DNA of 64,000 nt from Methanococcoides burtonii DSM 6242 (GTDB lineage Archaea > Halobacteriota > Methanosarcinia > Methanosarcinales > Methanosarcinaceae): NCBI RefSeq assembly GCF_000013725.1, contig NC_007955.1:837579-901578 (forward strand). The letters are read 5' to 3'. Positions 46,116 through 55,844 of this stretch are shown in pieces (within the stretch, counting starts at the first letter, position 1; each line of letters begins with the position of its first letter). A model generated the notes under the pieces. That model saw only the letters and a program-made list of their open reading frames with translations, was not told the DNA's origin and ran no database searches. The position numbers were made by a program, and so were the translations under genes.

Positions 46116-47492
46116 TTAGAAGGTAAGACCGAAGTCTTCGAGTTTCTTTATTGCACCCTCGTAGACCTTGACATACTCGTCAGTTGGTGTGATGGTTGCA
46201 ACGTCATAACAATCCTGGAATCTCTTGCCTTCAGGAGCATTTGCGTAGTTGCCTTCGTAGGAGCTGACGATGTTGTTGATAACAGCGTTCACGGAGTCGA
46301 TATCCATGCCTGTTGTTGCGCGTGAGACTTCTCCCATCATCCTTGCTTCCATACCGGTTGTCTTGTCGGTGATGACACCCTTTGCTGCTGCGACACCTGA
46401 GAGGATCTCACGGCCGGATGATGTGTCAGTTACGGACTGTGCTGCTGCTTCGAGGAGGCACATCTCGGTACATGGACCTGCACATGGATAGTACTGGTTA
46501 CCGGACATAAGGTCTGTGAACTCACTGATGGTTGCACATGCCCATCCTGCTATCTGGAGGGTTTCCCTGGTGTTGGTAGATCCCCATCTGATGTGGACAG
46601 GACCATCAAGGTGCCAGCTTGCACTGCTCATTACCATAGAGTTGATGTGGGTTGCAATGTCTACAATGGTGGTTTCTTCGATACCGCCAGCGTATCCGCC
46701 GAAGATAGGCATCTGTTCATCCATGATGATGTCGCTGTTACCCTTGTAGTGTGCGATAACTGCGATTGCATCGAGGTCGATCTTAAGCTCGTTGAGCTGT
46801 GATACTTCGTGGCTGTCACTTGTCATCTGGCCACCGACACAGTCGGAAGCGATGTTACCCTGAGATGACAGGGAAGTCTCTGGTCCCTAAACAGCCATGC
46901 CAGGTCTGCCAGCCATTGCTGCTGCGTTCCTGATGAGCCTTGTCTCGGTCTTTGCGGCGAGGATCTCGTATGGGCTGCCTGGAATAGTTGGCCTGCCACG
47001 AACTGTGGTCATGACACCGTTAACAATTGTATCAACTTCTTTCTCGAGTGCATAGCTCATGTGAACTGGCATGAACATATCTTCGGAAATTGGTGAACCG
47101 GTTGGACCGCCCTGTACTATAGGTTTCTTCTTGTCGCCTACTGTCCTTTTCTTCATCTGTACTGCATCTCTGCCGGTACCGAGCTGGAATTCTCGGTGTG
47201 GGTTGTTGATAGCGTCCCACATCTCGTCCTCAGTGTATTTGACGATCCTCTTTGTATCTGTGCAGTAGATTCCACAGTCTAAGAGCATGTCGAAACCTGC
47301 CTTGAAGAGTCTCTCCATCTGGTCCTTGTCGGTTGGAACGGTCTCGGTGCCAAAGTCAAGGTTGTATTTCTGCTTGAGTTCCATTGCCTTCATTGGAATG
47401 GTCATCAGATCCCAGTCATCCTGGGTGCATTTCTCGCCTTTCTGTGCTCTGTCATAGAAGTCAAAGCAGGTAACTGATTTTGTAAATGTCAT
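46116..47492 (-). CDS. mtmB: Monomethylamine methyltransferase MtmB, copy 1 (pyrrolysine protein)
   Basis: Transfers the methyl group of monomethylamine to MtmC. The 458-residue protein is read through an in-frame TAG at residue 202 (46887-46889) in AGRPGMAV-TAG-GPETSLSSQG, the known pyrrolysine site of MtmB. Flanking parts are intact: MTFTKSVTCFDFYDRAQKGE at the start, GGPTGSPISEDMFMPVH, then ASWHLDGPVHIRWGSTN and the LEDFGLTF end. TAA ends it at 46116. It follows mtmC1 by 15 bases and ends before a strong terminator. It is nearly identical to copy 2. Confidence 0.97.
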
Positions 47493-47507
47493 TTTGATAT
47501 CTCCCGC

Positions 47508-48161
47508 TCATGCCATAAGTTTAAGTGCTACTCTTGCTGCTTCTGCTGCATTTTCGGCTGTGCCGTCTGCACCGCACTCTGCGATCCATGCATCTGTGAC
47601 TGGTGCGCCACCGAACATGATCTTAACAGAATCTCTGAGGTTCTCTTCTTCGAGTAACCTTACTACATCTTTCTGGCCAAGCATTGATGTTGTCATCAGT
47701 GCGGAACCAACAAGGAGCATTTTCTTACCCTTGTTCTTTGCAATTGCTTCGACTACATCCTCGTTTGGAATATCTGTTCCAAGGTCCATGATCTCAAAGC
47801 CATTTGCACCGAGCATTGTTGTAACAAGACGATGGCCGATATCATGAATATCTCCTTCCTGCACGAAAGTGACAGCCATGCCTACACCCTCGTCTTCGCC
47901 TTTCTCTTCTGCGAGAATTGGCTCAAGGATCTCCATTGCAGCTTTCATTGCCTTTGCAGACATCATAATCTGCGGAAGGTAGATAGTTGCTGCTTCGAAG
48001 TTGTCTCCAACGATCTTCATTCCTGGTGCAAGTGCTTCGTTGATAATGTCTAAAGCAGTAATTCCTGCATCGAGGGCTTCCTGTGTTATTACAGGGCAGC
48101 CATTGATATCCTGGTTCACTATTGCATTTTTCAGCTTGTCGAAAATTTCTTGATTTCCCAT
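47508..48161 (-). CDS. mtmC: Monomethylamine corrinoid protein MtmC, copy 1
   Basis: Carries the corrinoid that takes the methyl group from MtmB. The 217-residue protein has the helical N-domain (MGNQEIFDKLKNAIVNQDIN) and the B12-binding domain with the cobalt-ligand motif EGDIHDIGHRLV (about residue 104) and VGSALMTTSML. ATG follows GAAAGGTGAAATAA. It is the first gene of the mtmC1B1 operon. Confidence 0.96.
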   Translation of the reverse strand: MGNQEIFDKLKNAIVNQDINGCPVITQEALDAGITALDIINEALAPGMKIVGDNFEAATIYLPQIMMSAKAMKAAMEILEPILAEEKGEDEGVGMAVTFVQEGDIHDIGHRLVTTMLGANGFEIMDLGTDIPNEDVVEAIAKNKGKKMLLVGSALMTTSMLGQKDVVRLLEEENLRDSVKIMFGGAPVTDAWIAECGADGTAENAAEAARVALKLMA

Positions 48162-48511
48162 TTATTTCACCTTTCTTGTATTACGCAATATTGTCTAGTC
48201 AATGCTCACTTAGGATGGGCACCACCGAATAATCATCAGTTTCAAAAATATATAACCTAGCCGTTAGCGTTTTTGCACTACATATTAAAATATCACGATG
48301 CAGTTTGAACTTGCAGGCTCTAAACAAATTGATATGGATGGGTATGTTTGAACACTGCTGTAAAATGTATTATTTATCTATAATTAGAAAGAGAAATGAA
48401 AAATGACAATGGCTTTAAAATCGACAATAGCATTGAAAAGTTGAATATGAAAAATAATGGGTATTGTTGGGACTGCCAACATATATGACATAAAAAAATG
48501 GAAAGAAATGT
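48162..48511. other. Intergenic region upstream of mtmC1
   Basis: It contains the mtmC1 promoter (48245-48256), a leader of about 65 bases, and about 200 AT-rich bases towards the response regulator gene. No further gene or clear repeat is seen. Confidence 0.5.
48245..48256 (-). promoter_or_regulatory. mtmC1 promoter (TATA box)
   Basis: The minus strand reads GGTTATATATTTTTG about 90 bases before the mtmC1 start, giving an expected transcription start near 48225. Confidence 0.55.
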
Positions 48512-48919
48512 TCAAAGAGGTTCTGGATTATCTTTTTCCATTTCACGCAGGTGTTTATGGATAGCCATCTCAATATTGGTGCTTAGATTATTTTCTGTAA
48601 ACGGTTTGAGTATATACCCATAAGGTTCGGTCAGTTTAGCTCTTTCAAGGGTTTTTTCATCGGAATGTGCTGTAAGATATATCACAGGAATTGAAAATCT
48701 CTTTCGTATCTCATCAGCAACTTCAATACCATCCATTTCCCCTTTCAGCATAATATCCATAAGCACAAGGTCTGGAAAGGTTCCTTCTACTTTATTGATA
48801 GCATCTGTTCCGGTAGCTGCGACTCCTGAGACGACATAACCAAGGCCCATCAATCTCTTTTTTATCACCATTGCTACGATGGCTTCATCCTCAACTACTA
48901 ATATCCTGGTATTTTTCAT
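48512..48919 (-). CDS. Response regulator paired with Cache kinase
   Basis: A 135-residue single receiver domain: acidic pocket [11 protein letters not shown], phospho-Asp in [14 protein letters not shown] (about residue 55), Thr in VIYLTAHS and Lys in ILKPFTE. It has no output domain. It lies 12 bases downstream of the kinase gene, so the two form a two-component pair. Between the two mtm operons, it may pass a methylamine or redox signal to a protein partner. Confidence 0.92.
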   Translation of the reverse strand: MKNTRILVVEDEAIVAMVIKKRLMGLGYVVSGVAATGTDAINKVEGTFPDLVLMDIMLKGEMDGIEVADEIRKRFSIPVIYLTAHSDEKTLERAKLTEPYGYILKPFTENNLSTNIEMAIHKHLREMEKDNPEPL

Positions 48920-48931
48920 AGTGACACCTTG

Positions 48932-51115
48932 TTATTTATCATCGCGGAAAGTTATTGTAAATGTAGTCTTGTCGGTTGTATCAAGTCCAATTTCCCCCTC
49001 AATTTGGGAAACGAGGTTCGTTACAAGCTGTAATCCAAGAGATTCAGTGTTCTTAAAATCAATATCCTCCGGAAAATGTTTTCCGGTATTGCTAATGGTA
49101 AGTTCAAATATCTCATCCCTTTTGAAAAAATCAATTTCGATCTCACCTCCGATACCGTTTCCAAAAGCATGTTGAAGGGCATTGGATGTAAGTTCGTTTA
49201 TAATTATCCCAAGAGGTACGGCAGTATCCATTCCCAGGAAGACATCTTCTACGTTGAGTATAAGTTCTATATTTTTTTCATCTATCCTATAGGAGTGAAA
49301 AAGATGGTCTGTAAGGTCCTTTATGTAGTCAGCAAGATCAAGGCTAACAAGGTCCTTTGATTGATACAGTTTCTCATGGATCAGTGCTATGGAACGTACG
49401 CGGTTCTCACTATCCCTGAATGCATCGATTACTTCTTGATAACGGAAGTTAAGCGATTCCAGATAGAGCATTCCGGAAACGACCTGAAGATTGTTCTTAA
49501 TACGATGATGTATCTCTTTTGTCCTTATCTCCTCCATTTCTTTCAGTGCATTCTCAGCTTCAACACGCTCGGTAATATCAAGTATCGTTCCCTGGAAGTA
49601 TTCAACTTTCTCTTCTTCATTGCGTTGTATGAACGTATCCTCATGTACCCAGCGCATTTCTCCACTTTTGGTAATGATCCGATAGTCTTTATGGAAATGA
49701 TCGTGACCTTCATCAGCCGATCTTTTTAGTTCGGACCAAACTTCATCACGGTCATCTTTGTAAATTATATTACCATACAACAGATTTCCGGACATGAAGT
49801 TCTCCAATGAATAGCCAAATTGAGCAACATTATCGGAAACGAATTCAACAGGATAGTCATGGTCAAATTTCCACCAAAATACTACAACTTTGCTGGTATT
49901 TACTGCTGATTCCATTTTTCTTATCAATTCGTATGAGTTTTGTAATTCTTTGGAATGAACAGTTAAAGCATCCATTATTTCGTTCATACCTTCGGGTATG
50001 AGCTTAAAGTCGATCTCGACATCCGTATTGGCTCTGGCATTGAGATCTCCCTTTATTGCAGCTCCTGATATCTTCTTAAAATCAACAACTATCTCGTTGA
50101 TCCTGTCTGTAAATGAAGCTGCTATTAAGTATGCCATGGCACCCATGAAAATGATGGAGAATGTATATATAGTGATAAGAGTGGAACGCAATGATTCCAC
50201 TCCGGCTAACATCTCTTCGGTAGGAACAACTAGTACAATAGCGAATTTACCTGTCTCTATGGGTTCGTAGAACATTACCACTTCTTTTCCAGTCAACGGG
50301 TCGATGGTATCAATGTGCCCTCCAATTCCATTATTGATGTCCTCTGTAACTATTTCTATCATTGGGATCTCAAATTCGGTCATCGATTTCATACCGATCC
50401 AGTCCTTTCTTGTTGGGTGGGATAACAATACTCCAGTGTTGCTTACCATGAACAGATAACCAGTATCAAATGCTTTTACGCTGCTTACGGTCTCATCGAC
50501 ATAGTTCAGCTCCACATCGACCCCGCCAATGCCTATGAACTCTCCATCTCTGACAATGGGTGCATCATAACTTACAATAAGAGCACCCTGATAGAGGTAG
50601 GGTTCTGTTATGATATCCTGTTCCAGTTGTTTTGTAAGCTGATAATAATCAAGGGTATCGTAATCTACAAGTGGTTCTACGAACATTTCTCCACCGATCT
50701 TGTTCCAGTAAGGGATGAAACGACCGGTTTCATCGTGGGCTGTGTCAGCATTGATGAACTCAGCATCCTTGCCGTCAAAAGCGTTTGGTTCGAAAGCAAC
50801 ATAGGAAGCAAGAAGGTCTGGATTTTCCAGTAGTAATTCTTCCAGCATAGAATTAATTTCATCACGGTCTGCATTATCATATCTGACCAGAAGTGCTGCG
50901 AGAGTTTGTGCAACTGCCATATTCGCTTTCATATCGGCGTTGTAATAGTTTGCAAAACTTTTCGCATTTTGAATGGAGTCATGGTATGCAAGTTGTTCTT
51001 CCTGTTCGGTAACGGTGGTGATAACAATGAAAGTAGAAGCGGATAATATCAGAAAGACCCCTGTCACAATATATAGTACAAGTTTTACTTTTAAGGATAT
51101 ATCTTTCCATTTCAT
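48932..51115 (-). CDS. Cache-PAS sensor histidine kinase (HisKA_2 type)
   Basis: A 727-residue membrane kinase. Helix 1 is VKLVLYIVTGVFLILSAS; an outside double Cache domain follows (about 40-300; GVDVELNYVDETV, VVMFYEPIETGKFAIVLV). Helix 2 is TIYTFSIIFMGAMAYLIAA, then a HAMP-like linker, a PAS/PAC domain (about 410-530; VVFWWKFDHDYPVEFVSDN), the phospho-accepting motif EIHHRIKNNLQVVSGMLYLE (HisKA_2) and an HATPase domain (IINELTSNALQHAFGN). The Cache domain would sense an external small molecule. The PAS resembles PAS5 of the protein at 15762 (both have PVEFVS). Confidence 0.9.
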   Translation of the reverse strand: MKWKDISLKVKLVLYIVTGVFLILSASTFIVITTVTEQEEQLAYHDSIQNAKSFANYYNADMKANMAVAQTLAALLVRYDNADRDEINSMLEELLLENPDLLASYVAFEPNAFDGKDAEFINADTAHDETGRFIPYWNKIGGEMFVEPLVDYDTLDYYQLTKQLEQDIITEPYLYQGALIVSYDAPIVRDGEFIGIGGVDVELNYVDETVSSVKAFDTGYLFMVSNTGVLLSHPTRKDWIGMKSMTEFEIPMIEIVTEDINNGIGGHIDTIDPLTGKEVVMFYEPIETGKFAIVLVVPTEEMLAGVESLRSTLITIYTFSIIFMGAMAYLIAASFTDRINEIVVDFKKISGAAIKGDLNARANTDVEIDFKLIPEGMNEIMDALTVHSKELQNSYELIRKMESAVNTSKVVVFWWKFDHDYPVEFVSDNVAQFGYSLENFMSGNLLYGNIIYKDDRDEVWSELKRSADEGHDHFHKDYRIITKSGEMRWVHEDTFIQRNEEEKVEYFQGTILDITERVEAENALKEMEEIRTKEIHHRIKNNLQVVSGMLYLESLNFRYQEVIDAFRDSENRVRSIALIHEKLYQSKDLVSLDLADYIKDLTDHLFHSYRIDEKNIELILNVEDVFLGMDTAVPLGIIINELTSNALQHAFGNGIGGEIEIDFFKRDEIFELTISNTGKHFPEDIDFKNTESLGLQLVTNLVSQIEGEIGLDTTDKTTFTITFRDDK

Positions 51116-51148
51116 TACGCTTCACTTCCGTAAGATGTTCTCATTAAT

Positions 51149-51931
51149 TTATTCAATAGGGCTGGATAGGTTCTGATAATATTCGAACAACCTCTCCCCC
51201 CATTCTAATGCACTGTCTTCAAAGCTCATGATGTCGTGATGATCATATCTGCCGTTGATATCGAAAAGACTCATGTAGAGAAAAGTATCGGTTACGCTGA
51301 ATGAGGGTGGTTTTATTGTATCTTCACAAACAAGGATCGTAGTGTTATCTGAACTTAGAAGTGTTTCCATCTCTTTCTCGGAATCGTTTAGCATTCTTTC
51401 AAGTACAGATTCTGTTAATATAATCTGTATCTTTGTCCCAGCAGCTTCCATGTTATTAAGAAGTTCAAGGTTATCCGGGTGGTAAAGGGAAAGTACAGAT
51501 GATACTTTGCTTGATGCTCGCATGTTTTTAAGAAACTCGTCCTGAAGTTCATACATGTGGTCAAGGTCCGGTATTATTAATTGGATATTACCAAGGCTCC
51601 CGATGTTATCCAGAAGATTATCTGGAATTGTAGTTAGGTCTCTTTGATCCCAGTATTCACAGGAAATATCGAAAACCTTAAGCATTCCTGAGAGTGGTTT
51701 CAGATTCTCGACGACCAGCCTTCCGATGCTGGTCAACACATATGATCCGCTTTCATTTTTATCTATGAAACCTACATTCCTCAGTTTTTTTATCTGGGGG
51801 AGTATGGATGAAGAGGTAACTGTAAGGGTCGAATTTATTGTTTTGATGTCAGCAGGATCGTTAAGCAGCATGAGGAGAAGATTTTCTCTTTTTTCGGAGA
51901 GAAAAATAGTTTCAATCAGTTCCATTTGCAT
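51149..51931 (-). CDS. Msr/FilR1-type winged-helix regulator, copy 1
   Basis: A 260-residue transcription regulator. An N-terminal winged helix (about 1-80; LSEKRENLLLMLLNDPADIK, LPQIKKLRNVGFIDKNESG) is joined to the FilR1/DUF1724 ligand-binding domain found in methanogen methyltransferase regulators (Msr), ending SFEDSALEWGERLFEYYQ. Msr proteins activate or repress mta operons in Methanosarcina. It sits between two mtm operons and next to a paralogue, so control of methylamine genes is likely but not shown. Start could be ATG 51931 or 51925. Confidence 0.85.
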   Translation of the reverse strand: MQMELIETIFLSEKRENLLLMLLNDPADIKTINSTLTVTSSSILPQIKKLRNVGFIDKNESGSYVLTSIGRLVVENLKPLSGMLKVFDISCEYWDQRDLTTIPDNLLDNIGSLGNIQLIIPDLDHMYELQDEFLKNMRASSKVSSVLSLYHPDNLELLNNMEAAGTKIQIILTESVLERMLNDSEKEMETLLSSDNTTILVCEDTIKPPSFSVTDTFLYMSLFDINGRYDHHDIMSFEDSALEWGERLFEYYQNLSSPIE

Positions 51932-51947
51932 TTTGAATTCTCTCCTG

Positions 51948-52733
51948 TTATAGCTCTGTTATCTCTGTTGACTGGTCGCAATAATATTGAAAAAGTTCTT
52001 TTCCCCAGTTCAAGGCGGTATTATCAAAGCTCATTATATCTCTGTGATCGTAACGTCCCTGTTCATTGAAAAAACTGACATACATGAACCAATCAGAAAC
52101 ATCGATAGCTGGTGGTCGCCCTTTTCCTTTATAGAGATACAATCTTGTGTTTTTTGACGAAAGCAGAAAGTTCAGCTCTGACGCACAATTTTTTTCCATT
52201 CTTTTAAAAACAGATCTTGAAAGTAAGAGTGTAAGACTGTCTGCTTTTTCTGCAAGTTGGGAATAGAACTTCGGATATTCCGGACGGAAAAATGAAATGA
52301 TGGACATTATCTCTTTTGATCTTAGTAAGTTCTCAGTGAACTCTTTTGGTATCTCAAAAGTATAGTTCAGATCGGGTTCAAGAAGTAGATAGTTACCAAG
52401 TTCATGAAGTCTTTTAAAAAGATGTGGGGGCAGTATGTTAATGTCATGCTGTTCCCAGTAACTTCGATTCTCGTTTATCATTCGCAGTGTGTTAATCAAA
52501 GGGAGCATGTTTCTGACTATGTGTCTGCCAGTATTGGAAAGTATATAAGTCTCATCTTCTTCAACGATGAGACATTTTTCTTTTAGCTTTTTTATCTGTG
52601 GCATCATTCCACGAGAGGTCACATTAAGTGAGACCTTGATCTGTTCTATGTCTCTTGGTCCTTCCATAAGTAACAACAGCAGGTTTGTCCTTTTCTCAGA
52701 AAGCCAGACATTATCTGTTAATGAAGAATTCAT
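51948..52733 (-). CDS. Msr/FilR1-type winged-helix regulator, copy 2
   Basis: A 261-residue paralogue of the next gene with the same architecture: winged helix (LSEKRTNLLLLLMEGPRDIE; MPQIKKLKEKCLIVEED) and FilR1 domain with the shared C-terminal FDNTALNWGKELFQYY. It precedes copy 1 by 16 bases on the same strand, so they form an operon and may act as a pair, as MsrA and MsrB do. Ligand unknown. Confidence 0.85.
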   Translation of the reverse strand: MNSSLTDNVWLSEKRTNLLLLLMEGPRDIEQIKVSLNVTSRGMMPQIKKLKEKCLIVEEDETYILSNTGRHIVRNMLPLINTLRMINENRSYWEQHDINILPPHLFKRLHELGNYLLLEPDLNYTFEIPKEFTENLLRSKEIMSIISFFRPEYPKFYSQLAEKADSLTLLLSRSVFKRMEKNCASELNFLLSSKNTRLYLYKGKGRPPAIDVSDWFMYVSFFNEQGRYDHRDIMSFDNTALNWGKELFQYYCDQSTEITEL

Positions 52734-52912
52734 TATACTCCTTTACCCCAAAATACTGTTGCTGATATATTTCAGCTTTTATTTGTAACGGTATAATGAT
52801 TGTTTGTTAGATATGAAGGTTTCTATTTATTAATTGAAAATACAACTGAAGTTCAGTTGGAAATATCTTATAAAAATTAAGTTCAAATGACAGTAAAAAG
52901 GTAAAAAGGAGA

Positions 52913-52936
52913 AGTTGTGGTAGTTAAACCACAACT
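52913..52936 (-). terminator. Terminator after the decayed small-gene copies
   Basis: AGTTGTGGT (52913-52921) pairs with ACCACAACT (52928-52936). The minus strand then reads TCTCCTTTTTACCTTTTTAC. It stands where the mtmP-unit terminator stands in cluster 1, so it is kept although the genes before it are broken. Confidence 0.6.
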
Positions 52937-52949
52937 AATTGGAGTCAAT

Positions 52950-53183
52950 TTAGTAAATATAGTTCTTAAGTGAGTGGTGCAGGATCACAGTAAAGAATAC
53001 AAGGATTACTGCCAGCAGACCAAAATATTCGAAAGGGTTTCATTCAAAGACCATATGTCCGGCATCAACTCCCCCTCCAAGTATTATTACGGGAGCTATT
53101 ACACAAATACCTGCGACAACGAAGATGAACAGGATATCTGCGATCTGCATGATCATACTACTTTTTACTTCAGATTTTGCCAT
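52950..53183 (-). pseudogene. Broken copy of the 82-residue small membrane protein
   Basis: The minus strand from ATG 53183 codes MAKSEVKSSMIMQIADILFI and on to GHMVFE, then TGA, then NPFEYFGLLAVILVFFTVIL in the same frame, ending TAA at 52950. The TGA stands where the intact gene has Trp. Everything else is collinear with the gene at 43944. One nonsense change thus breaks an otherwise complete copy. Confidence 0.75.
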
Positions 53184-53195
53184 ATTTCCATCTCC

Positions 53196-53420
53196 TTAGT
53201 CGTAATAGTTAAAGTCATACATGTGTTCCTTGATGGATTTGTACACAGTGATGCAACCGATGGTCTAGATCCCAAGCAGGAGCGCCAGGAACAAGAGGTA
53301 TACTGGACAGTATTGAATATTTTGAATAAAATATTTCTGAGTGTAAGGACTGGAGGCCTTCACAGCATTTGATGACGATGTGTATACTCGTAAATCGTTT
53401 GGTTAGCCTCTGTATACAAT
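53196..53420 (-). pseudogene. Broken copy of the 89-residue small membrane protein
   Basis: The C-terminal part is readable as VYLLFLALLLGI-TAG-TIGCI then TVYKSIKEHMYDFNYYD, with TAG where the intact gene at 44206 has Glu. The N-terminal part (about 53300-53420) is scrambled and lacks a start. No permease copy is found upstream of it. Confidence 0.7.
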
Positions 53421-53577
53421 ATGTGGCTCGTGTAGTGCAGTACTGCATGCGGTATGGTGGATGCAATGGTGTCCTTGTAATGATTAGGACTGTGTGTAAT
53501 TTCCGTAGAATTGAATCTCGTATAAGATCCTTGCAGTAATATATAGGTGCTTTATAAAGTGCTTATGTGGTAAAATA
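53421..53577. other. Residual sequence where an mtmP copy would lie
   Basis: No gene and no recognisable permease sequence between the broken small genes and the mtmB2 terminator. If a second mtmP existed, it was deleted. Confidence 0.4.
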
Positions 53578-53608
53578 AGTAAAAAAGAATGCCAGCACGC
53601 ATGCTGGC
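53578..53608 (-). terminator. Terminator after mtmB2
   Basis: GCCAGCA (53591-53597) pairs with TGCTGGC (53602-53608) across 4 bases; the minus strand then reads ATTCTTTTTTACTT. Confidence 0.7.
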
Positions 53609-53634
53609 AAAAGATATCATATAATGTTTTGATC

Positions 53635-55011
53635 TTAGAAGGTAAGACCGAAGTCTTCGAGTTTCTTTATTGCACCCTCGTAGACCTTGACATACTCGTC
53701 AGTTGGTGTGATGGTTGCAACGTCATAACAATCCTGGAATCTCTTGCCTTCAGGAGCATTTGCGTAGTTGCCTTCGTAGGAGCTGACGATGTTGTTGATA
53801 ACAGCGTTCACGGAGTCGATATCCATGCCTGTTGTTGCGCGTGAGACTTCTCCCATCATCCTTGCTTCCATACCGGTTGTCTTGTCGGTGATGACACCCT
53901 TTGCTGCTGCGACACCTGAGAGAATCTCACGGCCGGATGCTGTGTCATTTACGGACTGTGCTGCTGCTTCGAGGAGGCACATCTCGGTACATGGACCTGC
54001 ACATGGATAGTACTGGTTACCGGTCATAAGGTCTGTGAACTCACTGAGAGTTGCACATGCCCATCCAGCGATTTGGAGGGTTTCTCTGGTGTTGGTGGAT
54101 CCCCATCTGATGTGGACAGGACCATCAAGGTGCCAGCTTGCACTGCTCATTACCATGGAGTTAAGACTGGTTGCAATGTCTACAATGGTTGTTTCCTCAA
54201 TACCACCAGCGTATCCGCCGAAGATAGGCATCTGTTCATCCATGATGATGTCGCTGTTACCCTTGTAGTGTGCGATAACTGCGATTGCATCGAGGTCGAT
54301 CTTAAGCTCGTTGAGCTGTGATACTTCGTGGCTGTCACTTGTTACCTGACCACCGACACAGTCGGAAGCGATGTTTCCCTGAGCGGACAGGGAAGTCTCA
54401 GGTCCCTAAACAGCCATACCTGGTCTGCCAGCCATTGCTGCTGCGTTCCTGATGAGCCTTGTTTCGGACTTTGCTGCGAGGATCTCGTATGGGCTGCCTG
54501 GTATAGGTGGCTTACCACGGATCGTCATCATGACACCGTTAACAATTGTGTCGACTTCCTTCTCGAGTGCATAGCTCATGTGAATTGGCATGAACATATC
54601 TTCGGAAATTGGTGAACCGGTTGGACCGCCCTGTACTATAGGCTTTCTCTTGTCGCCTACTGTCCTTTTCTTCATCTGTACTGAATCTCTGCCGGTACCG
54701 AGCTGGAATGCTGGCATTGGGTTGTTGATAGCATCCCAGATCTCGTCCTCTGTGTATTTGACGATCCTCTTTGTGTCTGTGCAGTAGATACCACACTCAA
54801 GGAGCATTTCGAAACCTGCCTTGAAGAGTCTTTCCATCTGGTCCTTGTCGGTTGGAACGGACTCGGTGCCAAAGTCAAGGTTGTATTTCTGCTTGAGTTC
54901 CATTGACTTCATTGGAATTGTCATCAGATCCCAGTCATCCTGGGTACATTTCTCACCTTTCTGTGCTCGGTCGTAGAAGTCAAAGCATGTAACTGATTTT
55001 GTAAATGTCAT
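53635..55011 (-). CDS. mtmB: Monomethylamine methyltransferase MtmB, copy 2 (pyrrolysine protein)
   Basis: A 458-residue copy of MtmB with the same in-frame TAG at residue 202 (54406-54408), again in RPGMAV-TAG-GPETSL. By eye it differs from copy 1 at only a few positions per hundred bases, and the last 250 bases look identical. I start at ATG 55011 (MTFTKSV), aligned with copy 1, rather than five codons earlier. It follows mtmC2 by 17 bases. Confidence 0.96.
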
Positions 55012-55028
55012 TTTAAGTTCCCCCAATA

Positions 55029-55682
55029 TTATGCCATAAGTTCAAGTGCTACTCGTGCTGCTTCTGCTGCATTTTCGGCTGTGCCGTCTGCACCACATTC
55101 TGCGATCCATGCATCTGTGACTGGTGCGCCACCGAACATGATCTTAACAGAATCCCTGAGGTTCTCTTCTTCGAGTAACCTTACTACATCTTTCTGGCCA
55201 AGCATTGATGTTGTCATCAGTGCGGAACCGACAAGGAGCATTTTCTTACCCTTGTTCTTTGCAATTGCTTCTACTACATCCTCATTTGGAATATCTGTTC
55301 CAAGGTCAAGGATCTCAAAGCCGTTTGCACCGAGCATTGTTGTAACAAGACGGTGACCGATATCGTGAATATCTCCTTCCTGCACGAAAGTTACTGCCAT
55401 GCCTACACCCTCGTCTTCGCCTTTCTCTTCTGCGAGAATTGGCTCAAGGATCTCCATTGCAGCTTTCATTGCTTTTGCAGACATCATGATCTGTGGAAGG
55501 TAGATAGTTGCTGCTTCGAAGTTGTCGCCTACGATCTTCATTCCTGGTGCAAGTGCTTCGTTGATAATGTCGAAAGCAGTAATTCCTGCATCAAGAGCTT
55601 CCTGTGTTATTACAGGGCAACCGTTGATATCCTGGTTCACTATTGCGTTTTTGAGTTTGTCGAAAATTTCTTGATTTCCCAT
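55029..55682 (-). CDS. mtmC: Monomethylamine corrinoid protein MtmC, copy 2
   Basis: A 217-residue protein almost identical to copy 1, with EGDIHDIGHRLV and VGSALMTTSML. I start at ATG 55682 (MGNQEIF), behind AAAGGTGATGAAG; two further in-frame ATGs lie at 55688 and 55691 but do not align with copy 1. First gene of the mtmC2B2 operon. Confidence 0.95.
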   Translation of the reverse strand: MGNQEIFDKLKNAIVNQDINGCPVITQEALDAGITAFDIINEALAPGMKIVGDNFEAATIYLPQIMMSAKAMKAAMEILEPILAEEKGEDEGVGMAVTFVQEGDIHDIGHRLVTTMLGANGFEILDLGTDIPNEDVVEAIAKNKGKKMLLVGSALMTTSMLGQKDVVRLLEEENLRDSVKIMFGGAPVTDAWIAECGADGTAENAAEAARVALELMA

Positions 55683-55790
55683 CTTCATCACCTTTAATAT
55701 ACCAATTTTGCAGCCCGCTCGAATAATTTATTCAACCGGTCGTTTGTCCTGCTTAATTGCCAACATTCCTTGAGGATAATCTTATATAAG

Positions 55791-55800
55791 CATTTGCAGA
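55791..55800 (-). promoter_or_regulatory. mtmC2 promoter (TATA box)
   Basis: CTTATATAAG, about 110 bases before the mtmC2 start, is symmetric but sits well for the minus strand. A second TATA, ACTATATATAC near 55811, would serve the divergent HTH gene at 55845. Unlike the coding parts, this promoter differs from that of mtmC1. Confidence 0.5.
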
Positions 55801-55844
55801 ATTGAAACTAAACTATATATACTTTTAAATCATAGTCAGTTGAC

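Noticed and set aside
52950-53183. TGA read as Trp or another residue in the small membrane protein copy
   Set aside because: TGA is a normal stop for many genes here; a single nonsense change in a decaying copy is simpler.
53215-53466. 83-codon minus frame near mtmB2
   Set aside because: Out-of-frame reading through the broken 89-residue gene; the correct frame gives the known C-terminus.
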